Source of the DNA: Clostridium sp. | Lineage (GTDB): Bacteria; Bacillota; Clostridia; Lachnospirales; Lachnospiraceae | Direction of reading: 5' to 3' | Assembly: GCA_023664775.1 (NCBI GenBank) | Contig: JAMPEW010000001.1 | Location: 134,855-198,854 of the forward strand | Length of the DNA stretch: 64,000 bases | In this document: positions 8,976 to 18,056 of the stretch, piece after piece | Layout: every line of letters begins with the position of its first letter | Numbering within the stretch: position 1 is the first letter of the stretch | The notes under the pieces: generated by a model | The model's database searches: none | Seen by the model: the letters and a program-made list of their open reading frames with translations, nothing else | What the model was told of the DNA's origin: nothing | Translations under genes and position numbers: made by a program

Positions 8976-10781
8976 ATGGCATTAGATGGAATTGTTATAT
9001 CGGGAATTGTACATGAGTTAAAACATAATATTACAGGTGGGAAGATTTATAAGATATACCAGCCGGAAAGTGATGAAATCTGCATTGTGGTAAAAAACAA
9101 GATTCATGCAGAAGATGAACAAAAAAACATTACGAAAAGGCTTGTAATATCCGCAAATGCAAGTATTCCTCTCATTTATATGACGGAGCGGCAAAAGGAA
9201 AATCCCCTTGCCGCCCCTAATTTTTGCATGCTTTTGAGAAAGCATATCGGAAATGGAAGAATCGTGGATATAAAACAGCCCGGCATGGAGCGTATTGTTG
9301 AGATAACAATTGAGCATTTGGATGAGCTTGGAGATTTATGTACAAAAAAGCTGATTGTTGAGATAATGGGCAAGCACAGCAACATTATTTTTACGGATAG
9401 CGAGGATAATATTATAGACAGCATAAAGCATGTATCAAATCTGATAAGCTCAGTAAGGGAGGTGCTTCCGGGCAGAAAATATGTCCTTCCCCCTTCTCAG
9501 GATAAGAAAAATCCACTTGAGACAGACGTTAATTTTTTTATGAATCATGTGTTGGAAACCCCTGCTTCCGTTTCAAAGGCTATATATGCCTCGCTGACAG
9601 GAATTTCTCCTGTTGTTGCAAACGAGCTTTGCTATAGGGCAGGGATTGATGGTGCACGTTCCACTGCTTCACTTTCCATGAATGACAAGGAAAGACTGTT
9701 TAAAAGCCTTGAAACGCTCAAGCAGTGTATAGCTTACGGGGACTATTTTCCATGCATTGCATATAGGGGATATGAACCACAGGAGTTTTCGGTTATAAAG
9801 CTTACAATGTACGGTGAAGTAAAAGCGGAGGATGACTTGCAGCCTGAAGGGGACCATCTGAAAGCCTTTGGGGAAATATCTACGGTTATTGAGGAATTTT
9901 ACAGAGAAAAAAGTGTTGTAACAAGAATAAAGCAGCGCTCCACTGACCTTAGAAAAATCGTTTCCAATGCCATAGAGCGTACTGCAAAAAAGTATGATTT
10001 GCAGCGTGCACAGCTTAAAGATACGGAAAAAAGGGATAAATATAAGGTATACGGAGAGCTTATCACAGCATATGGCTACAGTGCAAAGCCGGGCGATAAG
10101 GCGCTTGTTTGTGAAAATTATTATACAGGACAGGAGATAACCATACCCCTTGACCCTGACAGCCCTGCGATGGAAACAGGGAAAAGGTATTTTGAAAAAT
10201 ACAATAAAATGAAACGAACCTATGAGGCTTTAACTGAGCTTACAAAAAGCACAAAGGAGGAGCTTGACTATCTTCTGTCAGTGAAAAACAGCCTTTCCAT
10301 TGCCGTCTCCGAGGCAGATCTTTCAGACATAAAAAAGGAGCTTGCGGAGAGCGGATATATGAAACGTAAGCAGGGAAAGGAAAAAAATAAAAATGAGGCG
10401 AAAAGCAAGCCGCTCCACTATATTTCAAAGGATGGCTTTCATATATATGTGGGAAAGAATAATTTTCAAAATGACGAGCTTACATTTAAGCTTGCGTCGG
10501 GAACTGATATGTGGTTTCATGCGAAAAAAATTCCGGGCTCCCACGTTATCGTAAAAGCTGAGGGGGCAGAGGAGCTTCCTGATTCAACCTATGAGGAAGC
10601 GGCAAGGCTTGCCGCCTTTTATTCAGAGGGAAAGACAAATCCTAAGGTTGATGTTGACTACACAAGGCGGAAGAATATAAAAAAGCCGCCAAAGTCCAAG
10701 CCGGGCTTTGTCATATACCATACGAATTATTCCATGACAATAGAGCCTGACATTCATGGGATAAAAGCGCTTGAACCGTGA
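8976..10781 (+). CDS. rqcH: Ribosome quality control protein RqcH/FbpA (NFACT family)
   Basis: Bacterial Rqc2 homologue. In B. subtilis the orthologue (YloA) binds stalled 50S subunits with peptidyl-tRNA and recruits tRNA-Ala to add degradation tails. The 601 residues show the NFACT-N domain from MALDGIVISGIVHEL, a helix-hairpin-helix and coiled-coil middle, a lysine-rich hinge near 475, and the NFACT-R domain with MWFHAKKIPGSHVIVK. Start ATG is 9 bases behind AAGGAG; an upstream in-frame ATG would add residues foreign to the family. It is often annotated as a fibronectin-binding protein. It opens the conserved ylo block here. Confidence 0.93.
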   Translation: MALDGIVISGIVHELKHNITGGKIYKIYQPESDEICIVVKNKIHAEDEQKNITKRLVISANASIPLIYMTERQKENPLAAPNFCMLLRKHIGNGRIVDIKQPGMERIVEITIEHLDELGDLCTKKLIVEIMGKHSNIIFTDSEDNIIDSIKHVSNLISSVREVLPGRKYVLPPSQDKKNPLETDVNFFMNHVLETPASVSKAIYASLTGISPVVANELCYRAGIDGARSTASLSMNDKERLFKSLETLKQCIAYGDYFPCIAYRGYEPQEFSVIKLTMYGEVKAEDDLQPEGDHLKAFGEISTVIEEFYREKSVVTRIKQRSTDLRKIVSNAIERTAKKYDLQRAQLKDTEKRDKYKVYGELITAYGYSAKPGDKALVCENYYTGQEITIPLDPDSPAMETGKRYFEKYNKMKRTYEALTELTKSTKEELDYLLSVKNSLSIAVSEADLSDIKKELAESGYMKRKQGKEKNKNEAKSKPLHYISKDGFHIYVGKNNFQNDELTFKLASGTDMWFHAKKIPGSHVIVKAEGAEELPDSTYEEAARLAAFYSEGKTNPKVDVDYTRRKNIKKPPKSKPGFVIYHTNYSMTIEPDIHGIKALEP

Positions 10782-10802
10782 ATATAACTGTGCCCTTTTG
10801 AC

Positions 10803-10831
10803 TTGCATTTTACATGCAGATGTATTATAAT
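10803..10831 (+). promoter_or_regulatory. Sigma-A-type promoter for yicC-gmk-rpoZ
   Basis: TTGCAT, 17-base spacer, TATAAT. It implies a leader of about 140 bases before the yicC start, in which I see no clear terminator or known riboswitch. Confidence 0.7.
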
Positions 10832-10980
10832 TTTAAGGTGTGTGTTGTTGACCGAAATTCAGATTGTAGCATAAGTTCGGGCAGTCGATACGCCTTACTT
10901 GAAAAGAGATGGGTAAAACGCACAATATCGAAAATATAGTTTTGCCAGTACGATACTTTAGATAGAAAAAGGTGACACAG

Positions 10981-11859
10981 TTGATAAAGAGTATGACAGG
11001 CTTCGGCAGAGGCGAGATAATAAATGCAGAAAGAAAAATTGTTGTGGAGCTTAAGGCAGTAAACCACAGATATTGCGACATGAATATAAAGCTGCCAAAA
11101 AAACTGTTTTTCCTCGAAGCGTCAATACGAAATTTTCTCAAGGATTACATTGAAAGAGGAAAGGTTGATGTTTTTATTACCTATGAGGATTATACAGAGT
11201 CAAATGTCTGTGTAAAATACAATAGGGAGATAGCGGCGGAATATGTGGGTTACCTGAAAGAGATGGCGGAGGAGTTTGGGCTTGAAGCCGACTTAAAGGC
11301 GGCTTCCGTAGGAAGATTTCCTGAGGTGTTTTCCTTGGAGGAGCGTGAGAAAAATCAAGAGCTTATATGGGAGCATTTAAAGGAAGCTCTTGAGAAGGCA
11401 GTTGCCAAGTTTGTTGAAACACGTATTACCGAAGGAGAGCATTTGAAAGAGGATTTGCTAAGTAAGCTTGATGACATGACAGGCTTTGTGTCTGTCATTG
11501 AAGAAAATTCACCAAAGCTGATTGAGGAGTACAAGGAAAAGCTTACCGAAAAGGTTGCCGAGCTTATGGCAAATAACCAGATTGACAGCCAGAGGATAGC
11601 GGCAGAGGTTACGCTTTATGCAGACAAAATATGCATAGACGAGGAAATTGTCAGGCTGAAAAGCCACATAACAAAAACACGGGATATACTGATAAGTGGC
11701 GGCTCGGTTGGAAGAAAGCTTGACTTTATTGCCCAGGAGATGAACAGGGAAGCCAATACAATTTTAAGCAAATCAAATTCATTACAAATATCTGATATTG
11801 GAATTGATCTTAAAACTGACATTGAAAAGGTAAGAGAACAGATACAGAATATAGAATAG
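10981..11859 (+). CDS. yicC: YicC/YloC family endoribonuclease
   Basis: A 292-residue member of the YicC family; the E. coli member is an endoribonuclease that affects small RNA turnover. The N-terminal IKSMTGFGRGE and the C-terminal GRKLDFIAQEMNREANTI...KS signature are clear. I choose a TTG start at 10981, giving MIKSMTGFG as in other members, because AAGGTGA sits 5-6 bases upstream; a GTG at 10972 is the alternative. In B. subtilis remA lies between yloC and gmk; here gmk follows directly after 10 bases, so remA is absent from this spot. Confidence 0.93.
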   Translation: MIKSMTGFGRGEIINAERKIVVELKAVNHRYCDMNIKLPKKLFFLEASIRNFLKDYIERGKVDVFITYEDYTESNVCVKYNREIAAEYVGYLKEMAEEFGLEADLKAASVGRFPEVFSLEEREKNQELIWEHLKEALEKAVAKFVETRITEGEHLKEDLLSKLDDMTGFVSVIEENSPKLIEEYKEKLTEKVAELMANNQIDSQRIAAEVTLYADKICIDEEIVRLKSHITKTRDILISGGSVGRKLDFIAQEMNREANTILSKSNSLQISDIGIDLKTDIEKVREQIQNIE

Positions 11860-11869
11860 GTGGTGCAAT

Positions 11870-12484
11870 ATGGATAAAGGATTTCTGATTGTCATATCCG
11901 GCTTTTCGGGAGCAGGAAAAGGAACGGTTGTAAAAAAGCTGGTAGAAAAATACGGCTACAGCCTTTCCATATCCGCAACGACAAGAGCCCCGAGAGAAGG
12001 CGAGGAAAACGGACGAGAATATTATTTTAAAACTGAGGCGGAATTTCAAAATCTCATAGATTATAACGGCTTTATCGAGTGGGCACAGTATGTTGACAAT
12101 TATTACGGCACGCCGAGAAAATTCGTTGAAAAGGAAATGGCAGAGGGACGAGACGTTATACTTGAGATAGAGGTTCAGGGTGCCATGAATGTAAAGCAGC
12201 AATATCCTGACTCCATTCATATATTTGTATCTGCCCCTGATGTGAAAAGCCTTAGGTCGAGACTTGAGGAGCGTGGTACGGAGAGTGAGGCTGTCATTGC
12301 AAAACGGCTGAAAAGAGCCTCTGAGGAAGCAGACGACATGCAGGAATATGATTACATAGTAATAAACGACGACATTGAAAGCTGCGTTGATACTATCAAT
12401 TCAATTATTGTAAGCAATAAATGCCTTAAAAATAACAATTTGGGCTTTATGGAAAATATTAAACGAGAGCTGAAGGCTCTTTAG
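11870..12484 (+). CDS. gmk: Guanylate kinase
   Basis: Phosphorylates GMP to GDP with ATP. 204 residues. P-loop GFSGAGKGT near residue 10, the GMP-binding region SATTRAPREGEENGREYYF, and the Asp/Glu-rich EVQGAMNVK loop are all as expected. Ribosome binding site AGGTGG. It sits between yicC and rpoZ, an order shared with other Firmicutes. Confidence 0.97.
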   Translation: MDKGFLIVISGFSGAGKGTVVKKLVEKYGYSLSISATTRAPREGEENGREYYFKTEAEFQNLIDYNGFIEWAQYVDNYYGTPRKFVEKEMAEGRDVILEIEVQGAMNVKQQYPDSIHIFVSAPDVKSLRSRLEERGTESEAVIAKRLKRASEEADDMQEYDYIVINDDIESCVDTINSIIVSNKCLKNNNLGFMENIKRELKAL

Positions 12485-12489
12485 AGTTG

Positions 12490-12627
12490 TGTTAAGTTTT
12501 CAAAGAAAACTTAACATGTAGTATGTTTGGTGGCAAAGCCGCCAGACACAGGTCAGCCCATGAGTTCTCGATTTACAAAGTAAATCGGAACATATGCTGA
12601 AAGCAAATTTTAAATGGGCTGACGTTC
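12490..12627 (+). repeat. Intergenic palindromic repeat, copy C, longest form
   Basis: Between gmk and rpoZ. Four stems in order: TGTTAAGTTTT / AAAACTTAACA (12490-12516); TGTTTGGTGGC-aaa-GCCGCCAGACA (12524-12548, two G-U pairs); outer stem GTCAGCCCAT (12552-12561) / ATGGGCTGAC (12614-12623); and inside it GTTC-t-CGATTTAC-aaa-GTAAATCG-GAAC (12564-12591). The first hairpin corresponds to that of copy B, but a C-G pair there is replaced by T-A here on both arms. Confidence 0.85.
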
Positions 12628-12647
12628 CAAGAAAGGAGGATAAATTA

Positions 12648-12881
12648 ATGTTACATCCATCATATACGGATTTAATGGAAGTTGTAAACAGCGAGGTCGA
12701 GCCTGGCGAGCAGCCTGTTGTACAGAGCAGATACTCAATTGTAATGGCAACGTCAAAGCGGGCAAGGGAGATAATAGCAGGTCAGGAGCCTTTGGTTGAC
12801 GGTGTTGGAAAAAAGCCTTTATCAATAGCTGTTGAGGAGCTTTACAACGGAAAGGTTAAAATTGTTGGAGATGAAGATTGA
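12648..12881 (+). CDS. rpoZ: RNA polymerase omega subunit
   Basis: A 77-residue protein. The core SRYSIVMATSKRAREI matches the omega family (YSLVxxxAKRAR), and the C-terminal KPLSIAVEELYNGKVKI is typical of the Gram-positive form. It stabilises the beta-prime subunit. Start ATG has GAAAGGAGG 8 bases upstream; a longer frame into the repeat element is not used. A terminator follows before murE. Confidence 0.93.
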   Translation: MLHPSYTDLMEVVNSEVEPGEQPVVQSRYSIVMATSKRAREIIAGQEPLVDGVGKKPLSIAVEELYNGKVKIVGDED

Positions 12882-12921
12882 AAAAGCATGGACAACAATG
12901 GCTTTATATAAGTAGTTATAT

Positions 12922-12970
12922 CAGGCTGTCACAATAGTTTATGAGACAGCCTGTTTCTTTATTTTTTCTT
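12922..12970 (+). terminator. Terminator between rpoZ and murE
   Basis: CAGGCTGTC / GACAGCCTG stem with a 14-base loop, followed by a T-rich run TTTCTTTATTTTTT. The run ends next to the murE ribosome binding site, so it may attenuate read-through into the murE-to-thiN genes. Confidence 0.8.
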
Positions 12971-12982
12971 GGAGGGGTATCA

Positions 12983-14494
12983 ATGAAATTATCTGTATTG
13001 GTAGAGGGCTTGGAATACGAGCTTTTATGTGGAAGTCTTGACACGGAGGTAAACGATATACAAAATGACTCCAGACATGTTGAATGTGGGGATTTATTTT
13101 TCTGCATTTCAGGCGCTAAGACGGACGGACACAGCTATGCTGACGGCGTTATGGAAAAAGGGGCGTCTGTTCTTGTGGTGGAAAAGGAAATAAATTATGC
13201 CTCATATGATGTAACTGTCATAAAGGTAAAAAGCTCCAGATATGCAATGGGGGTTATAAGCTCAAAATTTTATGGCGAGCCGTCAAAAAAGCTTACCGTT
13301 ATAGGAATTACGGGAACAAAAGGAAAGACCACCACTACCTACATGATACGTGAAATGCTTGAGGCGGCAGGAAAGAAAACCGGACTTATCGGAACGATTG
13401 AGATTATAGACGGAAAAAACCACATTCACGCAAAAAATACTACGCCTGAATCAATAGAGCTGCACAGAATACTTCGGGATATGGTAAATAACGGCCTTAG
13501 GTTTGTTGTCATGGAGGTTTCCTCCCAAGGGCTTATGCTTGACCGTGTTGCGGGCGTTTGGTTTGATTATGCAATATACACAAATCTTTCAAAGGACCAT
13601 ATTGGACCAAATGAACATAAAAGCTTTGAAGAATACAGGATGTGGAAGGCAAAGCTTTTTACCATGTGCAAGACAGGGATTATAAATGTGGACGATGCAC
13701 ATGCTGATTACATAATCGGGGAATCAAATTGCGATATTGTAACCTACGGAATGAATCAGGATGCTGACTATAAGGCGGAGCAATTTATGCTTTACAGGGA
13801 GGGCGGCGTGCTTGGAATAAGCTATGAGCTTTTGGGAAAGCTTACAGGACATATAGACGTTGACCTGCCGGGAGAGTTTTCTGTACATAATTCATTGGCG
13901 GCAATCGCCATTGCACACCTTGCAGGCGTTTCGTTTGATGATATAAAGACCATATTGAAAACGGTAAAAATCAGGGGAAGGGTTGAGATGATTCCAATAT
14001 CGGACAAATTTACCCTTATGATAGATTATGCACATAATGCAATGGCACTTGAAAGTCTCCTGATGGCGCTTAAGGACTACAGCCCCAAAAGGCTTGTGTC
14101 CGTGTTTGGATGCGGGGGAGACCGTTCAAGGGATAGGCGCTTTGAGATGGGAGAGGTGTCGGGCAATCTTGCAGATTTTACCATTATTACAAGTGACAAT
14201 CCGAGGACGGAAGAACCGCAGGCAATACTGGATGACATCAAAACGGGCATTGAAAAAACCGACGGCGCATACATAGACATTCTTGACAGAAAAGAGGCAA
14301 TGAGATATGCCATCATGAATGCCGAGGAGGGTGATGTCATTGTATTTGCAGGCAAGGGACATGAGGATTATCAGGAAATAAACGGTGTAAAATACCATAT
14401 GGATGAAAGAGATTTAATCAGGGAAATACTGGAGGAAGAAGATGTCACAAAAATATGCGGATATAATAATAGATATTTCCCATTATGCAATTGA
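12983..14494 (+). CDS. murE: UDP-MurNAc-L-Ala-D-Glu:meso-diaminopimelate ligase
   Basis: Adds the third stem-peptide residue in peptidoglycan synthesis, in the cytoplasm. 503 residues. ATP-binding GITGTKGKTTTTYM near residue 111, the substrate region NTTPES, and the DNPR motif (SDNPRTEEP), which marks meso-diaminopimelate rather than lysine specificity, are visible. Start ATG is behind TTGGAGGGG. The last 17 codons run on over the start of priA (53-base overlap), a tail with no family counterpart. In B. subtilis coaBC lies at this position of the operon, and murE is elsewhere. Confidence 0.95.
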   Translation: MKLSVLVEGLEYELLCGSLDTEVNDIQNDSRHVECGDLFFCISGAKTDGHSYADGVMEKGASVLVVEKEINYASYDVTVIKVKSSRYAMGVISSKFYGEPSKKLTVIGITGTKGKTTTTYMIREMLEAAGKKTGLIGTIEIIDGKNHIHAKNTTPESIELHRILRDMVNNGLRFVVMEVSSQGLMLDRVAGVWFDYAIYTNLSKDHIGPNEHKSFEEYRMWKAKLFTMCKTGIINVDDAHADYIIGESNCDIVTYGMNQDADYKAEQFMLYREGGVLGISYELLGKLTGHIDVDLPGEFSVHNSLAAIAIAHLAGVSFDDIKTILKTVKIRGRVEMIPISDKFTLMIDYAHNAMALESLLMALKDYSPKRLVSVFGCGGDRSRDRRFEMGEVSGNLADFTIITSDNPRTEEPQAILDDIKTGIEKTDGAYIDILDRKEAMRYAIMNAEEGDVIVFAGKGHEDYQEINGVKYHMDERDLIREILEEEDVTKICGYNNRYFPLCN

Positions 14495-16490
14495 TAAGAC
14501 ATTTCAGTATATGATCCCCAAGGAGCTTGAGGAGGATGTAACCGTTGGAATACAGGTTGTGGTCCCCTTCGGTCAGGGTAACAGAAGCAGAAAGGGATAT
14601 GTCATACAGATAACCGAAAAGCCTGAATACGATATTGCCAAAATGAAGGAAATTATTGGCGTCGTGAGCAAAAGTATTCCCATTGAGGGAAAGCTGATAC
14701 AGCTTGCGGCATGGATGAAGGAAAAATACGGCACAACAATGATAAACTGTCTGCTTACCGTTATGCCTGTAAAAGAACGGATAAGAAAGGTTGAGCCGAA
14801 ACTGAAGGCTGAGGACTATGTTGTGGATGATTCCGGCATAACAAGTCTTTCAAAGGAGCAGGAAAAACTGGTAGAAGAATTTTCCACCGACATTGATAAC
14901 GGCTGCACAAATACCTATCTTCTTCATGGTATTACGGGAAGCGGAAAAACCTTCGTTTATATTAATTGTATCAAGAAGATGACTGACCTTGGCAGGCAGG
15001 CTATCGTGCTTGTTCCGGAAATTGCCCTTACCTACCAGAATGTTGCACGATTCAAACAGCATTTTAAAGACAGGGTTGCCGTCATAAATTCAAAGCAGAG
15101 CAAGGGCGAAAAATACAGGGAATTTGAGCGGGCAAGAAATGGTGAGGTTGATGTTGTAATAGGGCCGCGCTCGGCACTTTTTGCTCCATGCCGTGATTTG
15201 GGGCTGATTGTGATTGATGAGGAGCATGACAGCGCATATAAGAGCGACCAGTCCCCAAGATACCATGCAAGGGAGGTTGCTTTAGAACGGGCAAGGCTTG
15301 AGCAGGCGGCTGTCATACTTGGCTCTGCAACGCCGTCTCTTGAAAGCTATCAGAATGCACGTCTTGGACGTTATAAGCTTTGGACGCTGGATAAGAGACC
15401 GGGCGGCGGGGAGCTTGCCGAGGTTCAGGTTGTGGACATGCGCAAGGAGCTTCGCCTTGGAAACAGAAGCATCATAAGCCTTGCATTAAAAAATGCAATA
15501 GAAGAAAGACTAGGGAAAAAAGAGCAGATTATGCTTTTTTTGAACAGGAGGGGCTATAATAGCTTTCTGTCCTGCCGGCAGTGTGGGGAGGCTGTAAAAT
15601 GTCCGAAATGTGATATGACCTTATCCCTTCATAATGTTGACAAAAAAACAGGACGGCTTGGCAGGGGAACTGCCACAGGCGGTATTATGGTATGTCATTA
15701 CTGCGGTTATCAGACACAGCAGCCCAATCAGTGTCCAAGCTGCTTGTCGAAAATGATTGGCGGCTTTGGAACGGGAACCGAGAAGGTTGAGGAGGAAATA
15801 TTAAGATTATTTCCTAATGTAAAAACAACGAGAATGGACAGGGACACAACGACAAAAAAAGAAGCCTTCCAAAAAATTCTGGAAGAATTTAAAAGCGGCG
15901 AGGCTGACATACTCATAGGAACGCAAATGATTGTCAAGGGGCATGATTTTGAAAATGTAACGCTTGTCGGGGTTGTCGCGGCGGATATTTCCCTTTTTGC
16001 CAATGACTACAGGGCAGGGGAGAGAACCTTTGATTTGATTACACAGGCAGCAGGCAGGGCAGGTCGTGGAGATAAAAAAGGACAGGTGATTATACAGACC
16101 TATCAGCCTGAGCATTATGCAATCGCTGCGGCGGCAAAGCAAAGCTATGAGGATTTTTTTAATATGGAGATGGCATACAGGAGGCTGTTATCCTATCCTC
16201 CTGAGGCTGTTATGGCAGTAGTGCTTTTTGTATCTCCTGATTATGAGGCTGCAACAAAAGCGGCGGAGGAGCTTTGCAAAGGCTTAAAAAATATTGTACG
16301 GTCTAAGGACATACGGATTATCGGACCGGGAGACGCCACAATCGGTAAAATAAATTCCCTGTACAGAAAGGTGCTATACATAAAGTCAAAGGCACCTGAG
16401 GAATTTGTTGCACTAAGAACTTTTATTGAGGATTTTGAGATGGACAATGTAAGCGTTATGCTTGATATCAATCCGATGAATATGTATTAA
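14442..16490 (+). CDS. priA: Primosomal replication helicase PriA
   Basis: Restarts collapsed replication forks. 682 residues: N-terminal 3'-DNA-binding domain, winged helix, Walker [13 protein letters not shown] near residue 163, DEEH box ([13 protein letters not shown]), and the zinc-binding insert CRQCG/CPKCD/CHYCG/CPSC. The start lies inside the end of murE, preceded by GGAGGAAGAAG, so translation is probably coupled. Confidence 0.96.
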   Translation: MSQKYADIIIDISHYAIDKTFQYMIPKELEEDVTVGIQVVVPFGQGNRSRKGYVIQITEKPEYDIAKMKEIIGVVSKSIPIEGKLIQLAAWMKEKYGTTMINCLLTVMPVKERIRKVEPKLKAEDYVVDDSGITSLSKEQEKLVEEFSTDIDNGCTNTYLLHGITGSGKTFVYINCIKKMTDLGRQAIVLVPEIALTYQNVARFKQHFKDRVAVINSKQSKGEKYREFERARNGEVDVVIGPRSALFAPCRDLGLIVIDEEHDSAYKSDQSPRYHAREVALERARLEQAAVILGSATPSLESYQNARLGRYKLWTLDKRPGGGELAEVQVVDMRKELRLGNRSIISLALKNAIEERLGKKEQIMLFLNRRGYNSFLSCRQCGEAVKCPKCDMTLSLHNVDKKTGRLGRGTATGGIMVCHYCGYQTQQPNQCPSCLSKMIGGFGTGTEKVEEEILRLFPNVKTTRMDRDTTTKKEAFQKILEEFKSGEADILIGTQMIVKGHDFENVTLVGVVAADISLFANDYRAGERTFDLITQAAGRAGRGDKKGQVIIQTYQPEHYAIAAAAKQSYEDFFNMEMAYRRLLSYPPEAVMAVVLFVSPDYEAATKAAEELCKGLKNIVRSKDIRIIGPGDATIGKINSLYRKVLYIKSKAPEEFVALRTFIEDFEMDNVSVMLDINPMNMY

Positions 16491-16515
16491 TTGTAGGTTG
16501 AGGGAGGTAAAGAAT

Positions 16516-16995
16516 ATGGCAATTAGAAAAATCAGGGTAGACGGTGATGAGGTTCTTAGAAAGACCTGCAAGCCTGTTGAGAAAATGACACCAAGAATAC
16601 AGACATTGATAGACGATATGTTTGATACAATGTACGAGGCAAACGGTGTAGGACTTGCTGCGCCTCAGGTGGGCATACTAAAAAGGATAGTTGTAATAGA
16701 TGTATGTGATGGTGATGCCTACTGTCTCATAAATCCTGAAATAATTTCCAGTGACGGAGAGCAGGAGGGTGACGAGGGCTGTCTTTCGCTTCCTGGTCTT
16801 GTTGGAAAGGTAGTAAGACCAAACCACGTTATATGTAAGGCATTGGACCGTGATATGAATGAGATTACCGTTGAAGGAGAGGGGCTTCTTGCACGTGCCA
16901 TATGCCATGAGCTTGACCATTTGGATGGAGTGCTTTATAAGGATTTAACAGTGGATGGACTTTACAGCGTGGAACCACCTGAAAAGGAAAAATAG
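16516..16995 (+). CDS. def: Peptide deformylase
   Basis: Removes the formyl group from nascent proteins. 159 residues with all three metal-site motifs: [18 protein letters not shown] and HELDHLDG. Start ATG follows GGGAGG; a TTG 18 bases upstream is in frame but less likely. It is followed at 27 bases by fmt, which adds the formyl group, a common pairing. Confidence 0.97.
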   Translation: MAIRKIRVDGDEVLRKTCKPVEKMTPRIQTLIDDMFDTMYEANGVGLAAPQVGILKRIVVIDVCDGDAYCLINPEIISSDGEQEGDEGCLSLPGLVGKVVRPNHVICKALDRDMNEITVEGEGLLARAICHELDHLDGVLYKDLTVDGLYSVEPPEKEK

Positions 16996-17021
16996 GGGTT
17001 CAAATAAGGAGGTGGCTTAAC

Positions 17022-17954
17022 ATGAAAATCATTTATATGGGTACTCCTGCGTTTGCCGTTCGTGCACTTAACGCATTGATAGAGGGAGGACACGAAATTG
17101 CGGCGGTGATTACCCAGCCTGACAAGGCAAAGGGAAGAAGCAAGGCACTTGTGCCTACGCCTGTAAAGGAAACGGCGCTTAAACATGGCATTGCCGTTTA
17201 TCAGCCGGAAAGGGTAAAAGATGCGCAAATGGTTGAAAAGATAAAGGACATTGCGCCTGACGTTATCGTTGTTGCAGCCTACGGACAAATACTGCCGGAG
17301 AGCATTCTAAATATTCCAAGGTACGGCTGTATCAATATTCATGCCTCACTGCTTCCGAAATACAGAGGTGCTGCACCGATAGAGTGGGCGATTATAGACG
17401 GCGAGGAGATAACCGGCGTCACGACAATGTATATGGAAAAAGGACTTGATACCGGAGATATAATAGAAACGGCAGAGGTAAAAATAGAAGATACAGATAC
17501 AGGCGAAAGCCTGCGTGATAAGCTTGCCGAAAAAGGGGCAGAGCTTATTCTTTCAACCCTTAGGGCATTGGAGGATGGTACTGCCAAACGGGTCAGGCAG
17601 GAGGATGCGAAAAGCTGTTATGCAAAAATGCTCACAAAGGAGCTTGGAAATATTGATTTTGGCGAATCGGCACGTAAGCTTGAAAGACTCATAAGAGGTC
17701 TTAACCCGTGGCCCTGTGCATACACGAAAATTGACGGAAAAACAGTCAAGCTGTATGGTGCGTCAGTGAAGGAAATGGACGTGCATATGCACATGCCGGG
17801 GGAGATAATAGAAATAACAAGGAAAAGCTTTACGGTAGCCTGCGGCAAAGACGCGCTTGTAATTAAAAAGCTGCAGCCTGAGGGGAAAAAACCGATGGAC
17901 ACGGCAGCATATTTAAATGGAAACACCCTTGCCGTAGGAGATAAATTAGGTTAA
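17022..17954 (+). CDS. fmt: Methionyl-tRNA formyltransferase
   Basis: Formylates Met-tRNAi using 10-formyl-THF. 310 residues. The catalytic NIHASLLPKYRGAAPI motif near residue 108 and the C-terminal OB-like domain (GLNPWPCAYTKIDGK) are intact. Ribosome binding site AAGGAGG. The gap to rsmB holds palindromic repeat copy D. Confidence 0.97.
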   Translation: MKIIYMGTPAFAVRALNALIEGGHEIAAVITQPDKAKGRSKALVPTPVKETALKHGIAVYQPERVKDAQMVEKIKDIAPDVIVVAAYGQILPESILNIPRYGCINIHASLLPKYRGAAPIEWAIIDGEEITGVTTMYMEKGLDTGDIIETAEVKIEDTDTGESLRDKLAEKGAELILSTLRALEDGTAKRVRQEDAKSCYAKMLTKELGNIDFGESARKLERLIRGLNPWPCAYTKIDGKTVKLYGASVKEMDVHMHMPGEIIEITRKSFTVACGKDALVIKKLQPEGKKPMDTAAYLNGNTLAVGDKLG

Positions 17955-17958
17955 AGGA

Positions 17959-18038
17959 CAACGCCGAACCATGAGCTATCGATTTACTTCGTAAATCGGA
18001 GCATATTGCGAAGCAAAATCAGGCTGCGGCGATGTTTA
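17959..18038 (+). repeat. Intergenic palindromic repeat, copy D, divergent
   Basis: Between fmt and rsmB. Keeps the 8-bp hairpin CGATTTAC-ttc-GTAAATCG (17980-17998) and the AGCATATTGCGAAGC segment. The outer arms have different sequence from copies A-C but can still pair (AACGCCG with CGGCgatGTT). The rsmB ribosome binding site follows. Confidence 0.7.
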
Positions 18039-18056
18039 GTAGACAGAGGTAAAAAT

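Noticed and set aside
8976..10781. Fibronectin-binding adhesin
   Set aside because: The NFACT-N and NFACT-R domains identify it as the cytoplasmic ribosome quality control factor; no export signal is present.
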